From positions 2,294,001-2,358,000 of the forward strand of contig JAPEUQ010000006.1 in the NCBI GenBank assembly GCA_027946365.1: a stretch of DNA of 64,000 nucleotides, given 5' to 3'. Positions 1-11,434 of this stretch are shown here, piece after piece. This DNA is from Kalmusia sp. IMI 367209 (Eukaryota; Ascomycota; Dothideomycetes; Pleosporales; Didymosphaeriaceae). The notes under the pieces were generated by a model. It was not told where the DNA came from. It saw only the letters and a program-made list of their open reading frames with translations, and ran no database searches. The stretch's first letter is position 1; every line of letters starts with the position of its first letter. A program made the translations under genes and the position numbers.

Positions 1-143
1 ATTCCACGTGATCATGGCCGGATGGTTGAAACTTTCGAACGTGAGGGTGGTGCGATATCGCCGAATGATGCGTGCTGACAGGGTGGCATCGTTGAATAAC
101 TTGAAGGCGGCGGCCGATATGCACAAAGATGAGTTGTCTATGC
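1..143 (-). CDS. Possible partial exon running off the left edge
   Basis: On the minus strand the frame is open from just after a TAG at 145-147 to the window edge, about 47 codons. The amino-acid composition looks coding, with a central stretch reading LSARIIRRYRTTLTFESF. An AG shortly upstream could be a splice acceptor. I do not recognise a family, and no start codon or further exon is visible, so this may be only a chance open frame. Confidence 0.25.
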
Positions 144-909
144 TCTAACCTAGGGTAAGTCTAGTATTAGGAAGATTTGAATTTCGATGTACATGAATGT
201 GTGCATGGAACGACGTGCAGTACATTGATAAGATCCGACATAGCGGCTTTGATCTCAACATCGGGGGAACAAGTCGTTCATTCGTGGCGAAAATAGTTAC
301 CACACAGAGCTTCGGTGAGTGTTGTGGACAGCGAGTTCTTCTTCCATATGACTGTTAGGAATCACTACTCTGTGGCGATACGCAGATAGCACCTTCACTG
401 CATTGTGGGCTATAACACTGCCCATTGTTGCGATCTATTCTCGCAATGAAAGCCTTGAGAAAATCGACCAAACAGTGACACATATTAAACACTGTAGTCC
501 GAAGAAATTCAAGAATGTTGTCACCAGACCAGGTTTCGCGCTTGTGAAGATGCTATTTGATTCTGTCAGGTTGTGGACTGTCCTGCCCTTGCCATATACA
601 CCCTGTTCTAACCGCTGAATTATTCCTTAGCATCAACAACATGGTACAAATTCTGCTTAATTGAGACCTTCAATCGTTGGTATTCAGTGCAGGGTAGCAT
701 AACATTAAATTGTCTAGTGACCGTCTGTGCGCTGGTGATGTAATCGTGCCTCTTCGACGCTCCCATCCCTGCACGCCAAGCCACTTGATTCCGCCCCCAG
801 CTTGGCTAATGCCGTTTTATTGCCTCTCAACTGCTACCGTCAAACACTTTTCGCATCCTTTGTACTGCTATGTTATCGAACACATGAGTTCTAGACCAAT
901 AAAAGCGAG
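144..909. other. Intergenic, nothing recognised
   Basis: This is the upstream region of the HET gene. Two short open frames of about 70 codons exist on the plus strand but show no recognisable domain. I see no repeat, tRNA or convincing core promoter. Confidence 0.5.
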
Positions 910-3186
910 ATGTATTCGATGAACCGAGAGCAATCCACAATAGACGTCACAGTCACTCAACGATGTCCTATTTGCAACAATCTGGAGCGCGCGCCAACAA
1001 GACCTGAGATGTTCAGATTTCGAAAGTGGGCTGCTGAAATGCCTAAATCGAATTGTTTGTATTGTCGACTGCTGCTCGAGAGCTTGAAGGGATTAGAGCC
1101 AAAATTATTCAACAGCAAAGGGCTCGGTCAAGACCTAAATGCGCAACTTTCAATAGCGGAGAGAGGGCGGGTTTTGGTGTTGAGATTGAAGGGTACGTCA
1201 AGTGACAAGCTCACCTACCTGTATTCTTACGTTTCGAGAGACTTCTGGGCCTTCGATCAGCCAACCTCAAGGCGTCTCAACTTGTATCACGTGCGTTACA
1301 GAGCTCTACTGACCGATGTCGCATTATCGCAGAGGGATTTTCTTCTGCGGTCGCTGATATACAGATCTATTCAACAAAAGGTATTTTATCCTGCATGGCA
1401 TCCAGACACTCGAGACACTCACTACATCATAGAGACCCCCTCAAACATACCCAATGTTCCATTGTGTGGTAACATTTCCGCAAAACCTGGAGATGAAGAC
1501 ATGTGGCACTTCCTGAATCAGAGCTTAAGAGAATGTCTAGAATACCATGATCAATGTCGATCGGAGCAAAGGGTTGGATGGTATCCGAGTAGGCTTCTTC
1601 AACTCGATGGCGATCAGAGAATTCGATTAGTGGACACAGCCTCCAGCCCACCTTCGACTCCATATACAGCACTGAGTCATTGTTGGGGTAGGAGGCCCTC
1701 TCTTCGTACTCTCCATGAAAACTTGAATAGCTTTCAAGATCACATTCCGTTCGATAAGCTCTCCTGCACATTCAAAGACGCCATTCACACCACTCGGAAA
1801 ATGGGATTAGGATACCTATGGATAGATTCCCTATGCATATTGCAAGACGAACGATCCGATTGGGCTATCCACGCTAGCGAGATGGACAAGATATTCGCAA
1901 ATGCCCTGTTCACCATCGCCGCTGTCTCATCGCCCAATGGCACCGTTCCGTTCTTGGGTCCCTCGGCACCTAATCAACGTGGTGAATATCAGAGTGTCGA
2001 CATTTGTGACCCCCTTGATCCCACTCGCGTGGCCAAGGCACGTCGACAAAGCCCGCTGCTTCTACCGCTCTTCGTCTCGGGGCCTTTGGAAGAGCGCGCG
2101 TGGGCATGGCAGGAACATTATCTCTCGGTTCGTATTGTACATCTGGATGAAAATGAGGCCCGATGGGAGTGTCAGGAAGCGCAAGGTTGTGAATGCATAG
2201 GAGCACTTGCGTGTCGTGGTGCTAAGTCATACCGTAACGTTGACCCAGTGTACTGGGATGCTCAGTGGCAAGAAATAATCGGAAGCTACTCTCGGCGTTT
2301 ACTCACATATCCAACGGACCGCTTGCCAGCCCTTGCAGGAGTTGCTTCCCGCTTCTCGGAAGTTGCAGAAACTGAATATCTCGCGGGTCTATGGCGGAGC
2401 CAATTCCCATATGCTTTAGCTTGGTATGCGCGCGAACCCTCGGATTGTCCGACTGGACGGGCTGTCATGTGGCATTCTCTAAACAATAAGGTGCCTTCGT
2501 GGTCATGGGCTTCAGTACAAAATGAGGCATGGTGGACGTGGGCATTGCTATTTGGTGCAGGCATCCGTCGAAATCGTGGTGCGGCATTAAAGGCTGAGGC
2601 GGAGCTTGTCGGAAGTGATTGCAGACCAAGCACAGAGAATCCTTTCGGTGAGGTGCAAGAGGGAAGCTATATCGAGCTTCGTGGTAGGGTGGTCGAGGCG
2701 GAAATGGAAGTTGATCGGTACGGGTGTGCGTGCGTAAGACGCGACGGATTCGGAGCACAACTTGTCCAGGCAGATTGTGACATTGTTGCAGATAAGCCAA
2801 AGACGTCATGGGGAGAGCGAGCGAGGGAAAAATTAGGTATTCCGGGTAAAAAGATCGACATGAGATCTTCGCTCTTGCGAAGGGCGACGGGCGAAGACTA
2901 CTTCCAAAGGAACGACGATCATGCAAAGGGCCCAGTACTATGTCTCTTATTGGCCAGCCTCGAGCTTGAGGGAAAGAAGCATGCCTGTGTCCTTATTCTG
3001 GGTCCAATAGCGGATAATGAGACAGAATATTGTAGACTTGGTATCGCAAGTGGGAACCATGATCAGTCGATATATTCCCGCCGTAAATATTGGGAACGCT
3101 GGCAAGGTTGGGATGAGTTGGAAGAGTGGGACGACTGGGAGCGCTGGTTTGAGGGCGGTGACATAAGGATAATCAGGGTCGTGTGA
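910..3186 (+). CDS. HET-domain heterokaryon-incompatibility-type protein
   Basis: An intronless 758-codon frame. The HET domain (PF06985) is plain. Its first block is YTALSHCWG at residues 252-260, the second is YLWIDSLCI at about 302-310 followed by QDERSDW, and the third is LEERAWAWQE at 393-402. Two CxxC pairs (Cys19/22 and Cys49/52) sit near the N terminus, as in many fungal HET proteins, and may bind metal; that is inference. HET proteins act in non-self recognition, triggering cell death after fusion of incompatible hyphae, but most family members have no assigned partner. The length is usual for the family. Met4 at 919 is an equally possible start. No partner domain such as NACHT or ankyrin is fused to it. 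The C terminus is rich in Trp, Glu and Asp. A decayed HET fragment lies about 2.3 kb downstream. Confidence 0.9.
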   Translation: MYSMNREQSTIDVTVTQRCPICNNLERAPTRPEMFRFRKWAAEMPKSNCLYCRLLLESLKGLEPKLFNSKGLGQDLNAQLSIAERGRVLVLRLKGTSSDKLTYLYSYVSRDFWAFDQPTSRRLNLYHVRYRALLTDVALSQRDFLLRSLIYRSIQQKVFYPAWHPDTRDTHYIIETPSNIPNVPLCGNISAKPGDEDMWHFLNQSLRECLEYHDQCRSEQRVGWYPSRLLQLDGDQRIRLVDTASSPPSTPYTALSHCWGRRPSLRTLHENLNSFQDHIPFDKLSCTFKDAIHTTRKMGLGYLWIDSLCILQDERSDWAIHASEMDKIFANALFTIAAVSSPNGTVPFLGPSAPNQRGEYQSVDICDPLDPTRVAKARRQSPLLLPLFVSGPLEERAWAWQEHYLSVRIVHLDENEARWECQEAQGCECIGALACRGAKSYRNVDPVYWDAQWQEIIGSYSRRLLTYPTDRLPALAGVASRFSEVAETEYLAGLWRSQFPYALAWYAREPSDCPTGRAVMWHSLNNKVPSWSWASVQNEAWWTWALLFGAGIRRNRGAALKAEAELVGSDCRPSTENPFGEVQEGSYIELRGRVVEAEMEVDRYGCACVRRDGFGAQLVQADCDIVADKPKTSWGERAREKLGIPGKKIDMRSSLLRRATGEDYFQRNDDHAKGPVLCLLLASLELEGKKHACVLILGPIADNETEYCRLGIASGNHDQSIYSRRKYWERWQGWDELEEWDDWERWFEGGDIRIIRVV

Positions 3187-3456
3187 GTGATGACTACTTA
3201 AGGATTGGAGTCCTTGATATATCTTATAGCCTCTACCCAGTGTTTTCGGACATGAATTGGCTCGCTTGATTCTTCGATGATCTTGGTGTAATATGATCGG
3301 GTGTAAATATCAGATACGTTGTAGAGATAGCGCAGTCTGGTCATTGTGATCTTTAGTGTGCAAACTCGCGCAAGAGGACGTAAGCAGCTCCACCACATGT
3401 TAGTGGCGGCTGGAAGCGGATAAATGTAGTGACGCCCTCTAAGACCTACTCTTGAC
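3187..3456. other. Spacer after the HET gene
   Basis: Nothing recognisable apart from minus-strand open frames continuing from the ankyrin-like relic to the right; it may hold the degraded 3' part of that relic. Confidence 0.35.
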
Positions 3457-3705
3457 TTACTTGTTGACACTAAGTTCGACGCACAGTAACTGTAAGATTT
3501 CCAAATAATCGATTTGGGCAGCGAGGTGTAGCAAAGTCCTTCTATAGGTACTACTAATTCCCACATTCGCGTGTAGAAGACCTACAACAAGTCGCTTGAC
3601 GATTTCTACACGTCTACCTAAGATAGGATTCAAAAGACCCAATGGAACACTGTGGGCGTAGAAAGTCCACTTATGCGCGTTCTGGTGTAAGTTGGTGTGA
3701 GGTGT
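3457..3705 (-). pseudogene. Ankyrin-repeat relic
   Basis: Translated on the minus strand, this stretch gives one good ankyrin-like unit containing RTLLHLAAQIDYLEILQLLC, preceded by a weaker one with EIVKRLV. The pattern TLLHLAA followed by hydrophobic residues is the ankyrin helix-turn-helix signature. No complete gene surrounds it: the frame is short, no start or second domain is visible, and neighbouring frames are broken. It could belong to the same former gene as the fragment at 4321-4570. A single divergent exon of a live gene cannot be excluded. Confidence 0.4.
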
Positions 3706-4320
3706 AGAACGTGTGTTCTCGCGATCATACATGCAGCAGATACCATCAAAATTCTAATCAACGCTTTGACCTTCGCTCTGCTCGTAACGGCATCCCAGCA
3801 CCCAGAGCAAGAATACCATGATCTCCTTCGCCATGTGTGGAGTCACCTACACAATTTAGTATGTTATCCAGAATATCACATTCATCCGTATTATTACTAG
3901 ATTAAAGAGAAGCATGTTTTCCAAAGGTAGCGTCAATCTGCATCATAGAGTAGGAGTCGAGGCGTCCGGTTCAGTGAGGCTGCCATATGCTTTACAGAGT
4001 CAGTAAAAGGAGACTGGTAAGATAGATACCAACCAAGACCGTTATTGAAATGATACATTTGAAGTGATGTGCGGAACCTGGATGCCGGTGCCTTGGTCAT
4101 AGCTCATGGTCAAACTCCCCTCTCATGGAGATGTCTGCCATAGCTTGTTAGCCAAGAAGGTAGCTGCCTCAAGGTATTTTCGATTCGATTGTCGTAAGTG
4201 CGCAGATCATGATCGCGACTAGAGATGAACATTTGAACATAATCCAAGATAAATGATTGTACATGGCAGAAGTTCCATTGGGCATTAAATACGCATGAAA
4301 CGAGTGTGTCTACTGAAGAT
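3706..4320. other. Intergenic, nothing recognised
   Basis: Short open frames of 67-74 codons on both strands carry no recognisable domain. It may be the eroded middle of an ankyrin gene, but I cannot show this. Confidence 0.4.
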
Positions 4321-4570
4321 TCAAAGACCAGCACAGAGCATGCGAACGGTGTAAATTCCTACGACGCCGAGATTTGGATTGATGTAAGCATCGGGGTGTT
4401 CGACCATATCTGCTATGAATGATCTGGGACCGAAAATTGCCGTAGCAATAGTGAGTAAGGGTCCCTTGTTCTTTAAATTTGTTAGACTGAAAGTTACATC
4501 TATCACAGGAGCACTAGACCTAGGAGCCACGTATTTCTGGTGGTATGCATCTTCACAGTTGCCATGATCA
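4321..4570 (-). pseudogene. Possible second ankyrin-like relic
   Basis: The minus-strand translation contains LKNKGPLLTIATAIFG and, further on, EHPDAYINPN. These resemble the start of one ankyrin unit and the loop between units, where nLLEHPDaniNp-type stretches are common. The fit is loose and based on pattern only. It is in the same orientation as the clearer fragment at 3457-3705, so both may come from one lost gene. Confidence 0.25.
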
Positions 4571-5430
4571 CTACTATCAGTTAGCACGTGTGAGTGTCAT
4601 AGAAGGGATTCGGACATACTAAATTCTATCAAGGTTGTGACCTTGCATAATACAATCTCGGCCACAATAATCATTAAGGTCGCCATTGATTAAAGATCCC
4701 GGCTGCGGCCTCCCCTCCACTACAGCTTTTCTAACACGATTACGCCATTCAAAATCTCAGTGAGCGAGGGATACATCGACGAAACCACGCTCGACATGTC
4801 TCTTACGCACATTGTCGACGACCGCCTCGATCAGGCTAAGTTTACTTGCGGCCCACCGGATCGAATCGTTTAAGGGTTGATGCGTGGACCTCCAACTATA
4901 TTTAGCGCGCCAGAGGCCGATCTCAATGCGCATCTCATCAAATAGTTCACACGTTATCTTCTATTTCCATCTGCGCAAGCGCCGTTTCACTCTACTTTGT
5001 ATACTATAGATTTACCTATGCTATTCCCCTCTCCTTTACCAAATGGTGAGCCGTTTTTAATCGGTTTAGTTAATGTGACGTCATAACGCCATCCGCGGAG
5101 TGCACCAATCTTGCCATGCTAACGCGCACTCAACGTATCAGCTGTGACACTTCACTCATATGTGTTATACCACAGATGTATACATTATGCAGCTTCTAAG
5201 ACGTGTTGTTATGAGCCAATCTCACAGTCGTGCGAGAAATATACAATTCCATACTGTATGCCTGGATTAGAGCGGCTTAGAGCATATTAAGCCTTATACT
5301 TTCTCGACGCCGCCATTTGCATTGTACAAGACGCTTACATAACAGAGCTCTTTCCGAATTTTTATCCTCTATGTAGCAACAAGCAGATACAATCCGGCAC
5401 TTGATTACCTAGTGAGCTAGAGTCTGTTAG
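4571..5430. other. Intergenic, nothing recognised
   Basis: No open frame of interest and no repeat that I can see. The composition is mixed, with several AT-rich stretches. Confidence 0.45.
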
Positions 5431-5830
5431 AAAGCATCAACTATACAGCATTTTCGTATGTCTGAGGTAATCCAGAATCCGGGAATGATATCTTCATGAA
5501 TGAATATGAAGTTGAGGTTACCCTTAATCTTGCTAACGCTTTGATCTATTTGCCGAGCAACGCTGTCGCTAGAGTGCGCTGGATCGATGTGCTTTGCATC
5601 AATCAAATACATGTACTAGAAAGATTCCAAAATTTGCCCACATGGGGGACGTATATTCTCAAGTCCACCACGTTGTCTCATATCTCAACCCAGCAACGCT
5701 GGAGTCAGACTCGAATGAAGACAAAAGGTTGCGCAAGATATTTACTGCCGACAGTATTGGAATCATGTCTAAACCATCCAAGAGTTCCTGCTGGCAGAGT
5801 CGATTATTTTGATGCCTTGATATGTGGTGA
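5431..5830 (+). pseudogene. HET-domain relic
   Basis: Three blocks of a HET domain survive in order. YTAFSYV begins at 5442 and is followed directly by TGA (5463-5465) where the family has Trp, then GNPE. Next comes VRWIDVLCINQ at about 5573-5605. After a frameshift in the 5605-5640 area the continuation MGDVYSQVHHVVSYLNP is read in the next frame. The Trp-to-TGA change is a G-to-A transition, as RIP would make. No intact start or C-terminal part follows. This relic is of the more common HET subtype (WIDVLCINQ) and is not a simple copy of the intact HET gene upstream. Confidence 0.75.
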
Positions 5831-7199
5831 AAGGGTTTTTTTTTAAAGACGATCGCAGAAGCGACGACAAGCACAAGCCCTTCGCGCGATGGCGCGTTCA
5901 CAGTTCGGTAGGACCAATTTTAGGCTTCGACGACATGTGGGATATAAGTGAAGAGCGGAAAGATGAAAACGAAGTTACATTCTGACCAAGTCGCCCCAAA
6001 TGACCGTATGGCATCGCCTCACTGAACCAGAAGAGTCCATCTTCTCCATCTTTGGTCTTCGCGACAACAAAGTCCTACAGGAGATTGGAGGGCCTGATTA
6101 TACTATTTCAGCGTGCGAAATCTATTGATGCACTGATCTCGTTTTGTGCATTCAAGATGATATAGAGGCTCGGCAAGAACGCGAAAGTTAAACGCGGCAA
6201 TTTGAGCACTATAGGTCATTCCTTGATAGAAGGAATGGTGATCTTTGTGGTAGAGAGGCCTGCCAGGAACATTTTTCATGTGCAACGCTGTGGTTGGTAG
6301 TGTACTGGCCCGACATCGATGCCACATTTGACGGTATTAGAACATCTCTAGCACGCGCAAAGGAGGTCTCGAAACGGGACGGAAATGGATTTCAACGAAA
6401 CTTGATCGTCGAAAAGGTAACCAGGCGCTAAGTTTACGACTTTGAGCTTTTGCCATCAAACTTATACAATGATTTCTATTCTGATATGATACATTAGCAT
6501 ATTCGAACAGCTGCGAAACGGAGACGTACCAGCATAGGAACGACAAGTTAGACAACAGCAGGGGCAATAAAACGAGATTTATGTTTCCCTAGCTAGCTCT
6601 CAGCCCAGCGACCGTCCCGACTGCATTCGATTACATGTTCGCAACCCTTTCCGTCAATGTCAGATACTGCGCGTAAACCCTGCGAACAAGGCAAGTAAAA
6701 CGAAAAGGTGGCGTTGAGAGGCTGAATTTGGAAGCGCTAGACCCCTTTGAACTACCCCTAGGATTAGATGCAGCAATAAAGTTTAGCGCACGCGCTAAAG
6801 GCACTAACAAGTCCACTGAAGTAGGGGATCCATAGTAAGCACTCGTGGCACTTGACGATGTATCGGCATGCTTGGGACTAGCTGATCATATCAGTGGCTG
6901 GCAAATTGACTATTACAAGCCAGTGGACCCTAAACACTAGAACGAAGCGGCACCTTTTCGTTGGGAGCCATTCCCTGTAGAATATGGACTAGACTTTTAG
7001 TAGGGAGGCAAACCATCACTTTAAAAGAAGTCTATGCGCATCATGAAATCAAGGAGTATTCTTTCGTCGTTCATTCCTTTTTGCCTCCTTTGCCTCGCAT
7101 CGGCTACAGACGCGCAGAAAAAAGGCCTTGTCCGTGCATCGCCTGCATGGTGCTCCGAAACTCTGGACTCAGAGCATCGAAAACCCTTCATCTCTAACC
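5831..7199. other. Intergenic, possibly more HET debris
   Basis: After the HET relic the sequence holds only short frames on both strands (60-80 codons) without recognisable domains. The first few hundred bases could be the degraded C-terminal part of the HET gene. The last part is the upstream region of the membrane-protein gene at 7200. Confidence 0.4.
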
Positions 7200-8479
7200 A
7201 TGTCGCGGGATGATCGTTCTAAAGAGTTCACTGGTGTGATAGGGTTTTTCATCACTGTCTGTACGATTCTTGTGCTACTTCGCTGTTATTGCAAGGTAGT
7301 CATTGTCAAGAACTTCACCGCCGATGATTACTTCTCTGTTCTTACCCTCGTATGCTCACCTCATGCCACTAGAACCCTCTGAAACCTTCTGATAGTTGTT
7401 GATAGGTATCTTTCCTTGTCTTTTCTACCTTGGCTCTTCTAGGTCTTCAAAATGGCACTGGAAAAAGAAGCTATCTGATTCCCGAGGAAAAGTACCCCAA
7501 TGGCATGAAGGTGCGTAAGACCAAATCTATGCGAAGTCTCATCACACTAATACCCAAATTCTAGTGGTGGTGGTCCTGCGAACCCACTTACGTTTTCATG
7601 AATATTGCTCTCAAACTAAGCATCGGCATCTTCCTGCTCAGAATCGCCGTCAAAAGCTCCCACCGCATAATTCTCTGGATTTCTCTCATCACCATTGAGG
7701 TTTACAGTGTATTCTTCTTGCTTCTTTTCACCTTCCAATGCTGGCCGATATCATATTTTTGGGAACGGTTCAGGGGCGGTCACGGAACATGCATCCATTC
7801 CGACATCATCGTTGGTTCATTCTACGGATACTCGGCGCTGAGCTGCGCCTCAGATTGGATATTCAGTATCGTTCCGATTTTCATCGTTCAAGGGTTGCAA
7901 ATGGATCGACGAAAGAAAATTTCTGTGGGCATCATTCTTGCATTTTGTGCCCTGTAAGTCGCTTCACGTGCCGACCATTCAATCGCATACTGATTCTAGA
8001 AAAGTGGTTCTACTGCGACGATAGTTCGACTCCCATATATCCAGGGTCTTAAAGACACCAGCGACTTCTTGTACTCGACGATCGACGTCGCTATCTGGTC
8101 AACATGCGAGACCGGCATCGGACTAGCCGCATCCGCAGCCGCCACTCTGAGGCCTCTCCTCCGACAGGTCTTCGGTGAGCTTTCGATTACCGAGAATTCG
8201 AAACGCAAACACTCTCGCACCTGGACTGGGAAACACCCTTCACGATCCGGCTACCTGGCCCATCCCAGCCAGGGTGACGACAACGACATTCGCCTCAAAG
8301 ATATCGAGTCGACGTTTACTCAAGTCCATGTAGTCAGCGGTGGCAACTTGAGTCCGTCTGGAAGCACAACGGGGTTGAGAAACTGGGAGCACGAGAAGGA
8401 TACAGGGGAGCAGCAGCTTACTGAGTCGATACCCGCGAATGGGGGCATAATGAAGACGGTGAAGATTACTCAGTCGTGA
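7200..8479 (+). CDS. Rhodopsin-fold (PTH11/SAT4-like) integral membrane protein
   Basis: Four exons fit a continuous 372-residue protein: 7200-7349, 7406-7510, 7565-7953 and 8005-8479. Introns start GTATGC, GTGCGT and GTAAGT; the last acceptor is AAAG at 8001-8004, chosen because it gives the family motif STATIVRLPYIQGL in frame. The order matches the fungal rhodopsin-domain family (PF20684): TM1, then TADDYFSVLTL, a Trp-rich stretch before TM3, a Cys-rich loop ending in TM5, and a late TM7 block IWSTCETGIGLAASAAATLR followed by a polar cytoplasmic tail of about 95 residues. Seven membrane segments are expected. The family includes receptors such as PTH11, but most members have no known ligand. 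There is no N-terminal CFEM domain. A decayed paralogue lies downstream at 9225-10070 on the same strand. Confidence 0.85.
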
Positions 8480-9224
8480 GACCAATGATGTCGCGCCCTA
8501 GTTTCGCACGCATGATCCTTTGATCAGATAGGAACATGAATGATACACTAGGGTCTGTCTCGACTAGGCAGCATCAACGCAATCATACCTTCCCGTCACC
8601 ACTCTGTTGGCGCATATGTGCTAGGCATTTTAGCTATAGAGCAGAATGAATTGAATGCCTCAGTGTGTGTCTCCGCGTGTATTTGATCTGGCGCGTCAAC
8701 CCCCATCTTATTGCTCGGATCAAGTTATCTACGAAAAAGATCGTTCAACACAGACATATCAAGTTGGGATCACAATTAATTCCCCACCAAGGTCTATGTA
8801 AGTCCTCTAGGAGTTACGGGGTCAGAGAACACCTTATATACTCAGGTGGAGTTCACTTTGAACTCAATTACCCTATTGGCAGACGGTCAGTGATCGGCGC
8901 ACCGTGATCGGTCGACAAAAGCGTCGGAGGCCGATATTCTGGATCAAAATTGTGAAGAATACATGCAGCCGCGGAGAACGCTAGTCCGATGGTGGTGTGT
9001 AACTTCAGGGAAGCAGGATGGTTGGAGGACGTGAATGAATTATGGAGGAGTGCAGATCACTTTCCTAACTCCTTCACACAAGCAAGAGATCCTTTAAAGC
9101 TCCTATTATATATTTAGGTGACTTACGTAGACTCGGAGATAAGCAGCACCTGCCTTCGCTTGATAGAGTCCAGCTCCCAGTGGACGAAAGCGTTTTTTTT
9201 TGGTCACTAAGGACGCTGGCGCTT
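8480..9224. other. Intergenic, nothing recognised
   Basis: An 80-codon open frame at 8665-8907 has no recognisable features. No repeat or RNA gene is seen. Confidence 0.45.
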
Positions 9225-10070
9225 CACTAAAATGTCCAACATTTTTGTAATGCTGCGTTTGACCTTACAGAGCTCAGCGTGGGCTACATTGGCGGTATTT
9301 TACAGCACACTTCCATGGCGTTCATCGTCATCGAAACGCTTTTCGTCTCGTTGCGTTGTTTCACGCGGCACTAGTCAAAAGCGCCAAAGGGATGGAAATA
9401 TTATTTGGTCCCCATGGCCTGATATCTGACATTGAAATGTCTATCATAGGCCTCAGTGGGTCTCCCTCATGACACCTTAAGCGATGACGTTGCAAACTGG
9501 TTGAACAGTTATGGTCTACCACGCTGGCTGCGGTTTGCATGTCCTCTACGATTTTATGACGGATCCCGAGAAGCTGAAAACATACGCCACGCTGTAGCTC
9601 TCATTTAGACTGTGCTTCATTAGAGTTGAACTCGGCAAATTGCAATTTTGGGCCTCATCCTACGCATCGAAACGTGCTCTAGGTGGCTACAAATTTTGTG
9701 ATTTTTATTCTGCCATTTCCTAAACTTGTGAAAATTGAAGCTCTCCACGAGGAATACAATCGGAGCAATGATCACTATGATGATGAGTAGCGTGTACGTC
9801 TACGGTGCGGTGCAGTCTCAGTGATACAAGATGTAAATCTAACAAGAAGACACAGTGGCCTCGTGGCTTTCATCGTCCGTCGAGCTATCTCACAGAGCCT
9901 TTTGAGCGGCGGTGAGAAGTTCAGCTGCCTTAGCATTTGGGAGTCGGCCGCCTACCCCATTGCCACCTGCTTGCCAACCTATCGCATCCTGTTCCGCCAG
10001 TGGAAACCAAAAGAAACATTTCCTACGGCTCACAGTTGCTCGAAATAAGATCATCGTCAGGGAAGAACAT
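9225..10070 (+). pseudogene. Decayed rhodopsin-fold membrane protein gene
   Basis: Fragments of the same family as the gene at 7200-8479 survive in order. Around 9235-9420, reading across frames, one finds GYIGGILQ, then AFIVIETLFVSLRCFTRH, a stop, and APKGWKYYLVPMA, matching TM1 and the loop before TM2. VGLPHD follows near 9450. At about 9940-10010 comes WESAAYPIATCLPTYRILF, the typical last transmembrane block. The middle is scrambled by stops and frameshifts. It looks like a dead paralogue in tandem with its intact relative. The identification rests on motif order only; an alignment to PF20684 would decide it. Confidence 0.55.
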
Positions 10071-10250
10071 GATTTCCTCAAGATACGGTACTAGCCTCTC
10101 TGTATCGATGCAGAAGTCCATTCATGAGGACGGATCGGTGCCGCCGGTTCCTGACTCGAGTGCCATCTATGTCCAGAGGGATTATGACGTCACTCAGATT
10201 TTACTCCTGCATATACTGGTGCCAAATACCCGCTTCCTTTCCCTTCTTCC

Positions 10251-10266
10251 CTCTCTCTCTCTCTCT
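10251..10266. repeat. CT dinucleotide microsatellite
   Basis: A run of eight CT dinucleotides inside a longer pyrimidine tract. Confidence 0.9.
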
Positions 10267-10777
10267 TTTGTCACGAGTGAGTTGGCATTATGTTGTAGTC
10301 AGTCTGCCTGAAAGGAAACAATCTTTGTAAACAGGATTTCCCTTATTTTCGTAAGATCAAAGAAGTTTTCAACCTCATCGTTCCCTTCCCTGACGGAATT
10401 GCTGTTTGTTCATGGTGGAAACCCAAAGGACTTGTTCAGAACCCCAACTGTAGAAGTTGATGAAATTGGTGAGATTAAAGAGCTGAAGGAGGCCGGAAGG
10501 TGACTCTAATTGTGTCTATTTAGTGCTATTACCTACGAAAATGCTCCTGTTACTGTGTTTCCTAGCCCAGCGTAAAGTTTATGTTCTTATTTGTTACCAT
10601 TGAGTTGCCATATCCCACGTTGGGGGTATGACAGCCGGCCATTATGTATTGACCATGTGAGACGGAGGTATTCAATTCGTCTTGATGCTCTGTGGAGTGA
10701 ATCGGAAAAAAGAAGTGATCGAATTGTCAACGTGCAAGAATGAGGAAACGACTTAACTCATTCAATTAAATACATGT

Positions 10778-10826
10778 GACTATGCCAAGTAGTTCTTGAC
10801 TATGCTAAGTAGTTCTTGAATATGAC
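10778..10826. repeat. 20-bp tandem repeat, two and a half copies
   Basis: The unit gactatgccaagtagttctt is followed at once by a copy with one C-to-T change and then a partial third copy. No gene overlaps it. Confidence 0.85.
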
Positions 10827-11399
10827 GATCCATGGCGCAGTCCATCCTTCGAACGTTATATTATATCGCTCAGGATGCGCTCGTAAGAACATCTCAGATT
10901 AGCTGGCAGTCTAGGACGGGGAAAGAAAATCTGTGTCAACTAGACTTCATTGCTTAACCTCTGAGCTTATCTAGTCGTCGAACCAATGGCAAGTTATCTT
11001 TATTAAGATTCTCTATCTGCATGCATAGTGCAAAGAAGCAATGATATCAAAGGTGAGTTGAGTCAAATCTGTCCAAGAAGTATCAAGATAAGTAGGTAAA
11101 GAACCATGGAGACTGCCCAGGCAGAGTCTCACAGTATATATGTAGTGGGCCATTCTCTATGGCAGGTCACGGATGAAATAACGTGATGCACAGGGTTTTT
11201 AGGGACATTTAAGACGAATAGAAGTACATAGGACCATATATAGTATCGCTTATTACAGGGGAGTATTGGGACCATGCCGCCCCAAGCATTTCCGAAAGCA
11301 TCATGATTCCTCATTAATTTGATTCGCTTTCTACGCCTAAATGTCGGGCGTCTAATCAGGTCTCATTCCAGTCATCTTCGCTCCCATATCCTCCTCTCT

Positions 11400-11434
11400 C
11401 GCGCCACCGGTTTGCGCCACCGGTTTGCGCCACC
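11400..11434. repeat. 13-bp tandem repeat
   Basis: The unit gcgccaccggttt occurs twice in a row and again in part, just downstream of the C-terminal end of the transporter relic. Confidence 0.8.

Larger units (their letters stand above)
10071..11400. other. Intergenic with small repeats
   Basis: Contains a CT dinucleotide run and a 20-bp tandem duplication (listed separately). A stretch of about 40 codons at 10334-10455 (plus) looks coding, including FRKIKEVFNLIVPFPDG, but I cannot place it in a family. Confidence 0.4.
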
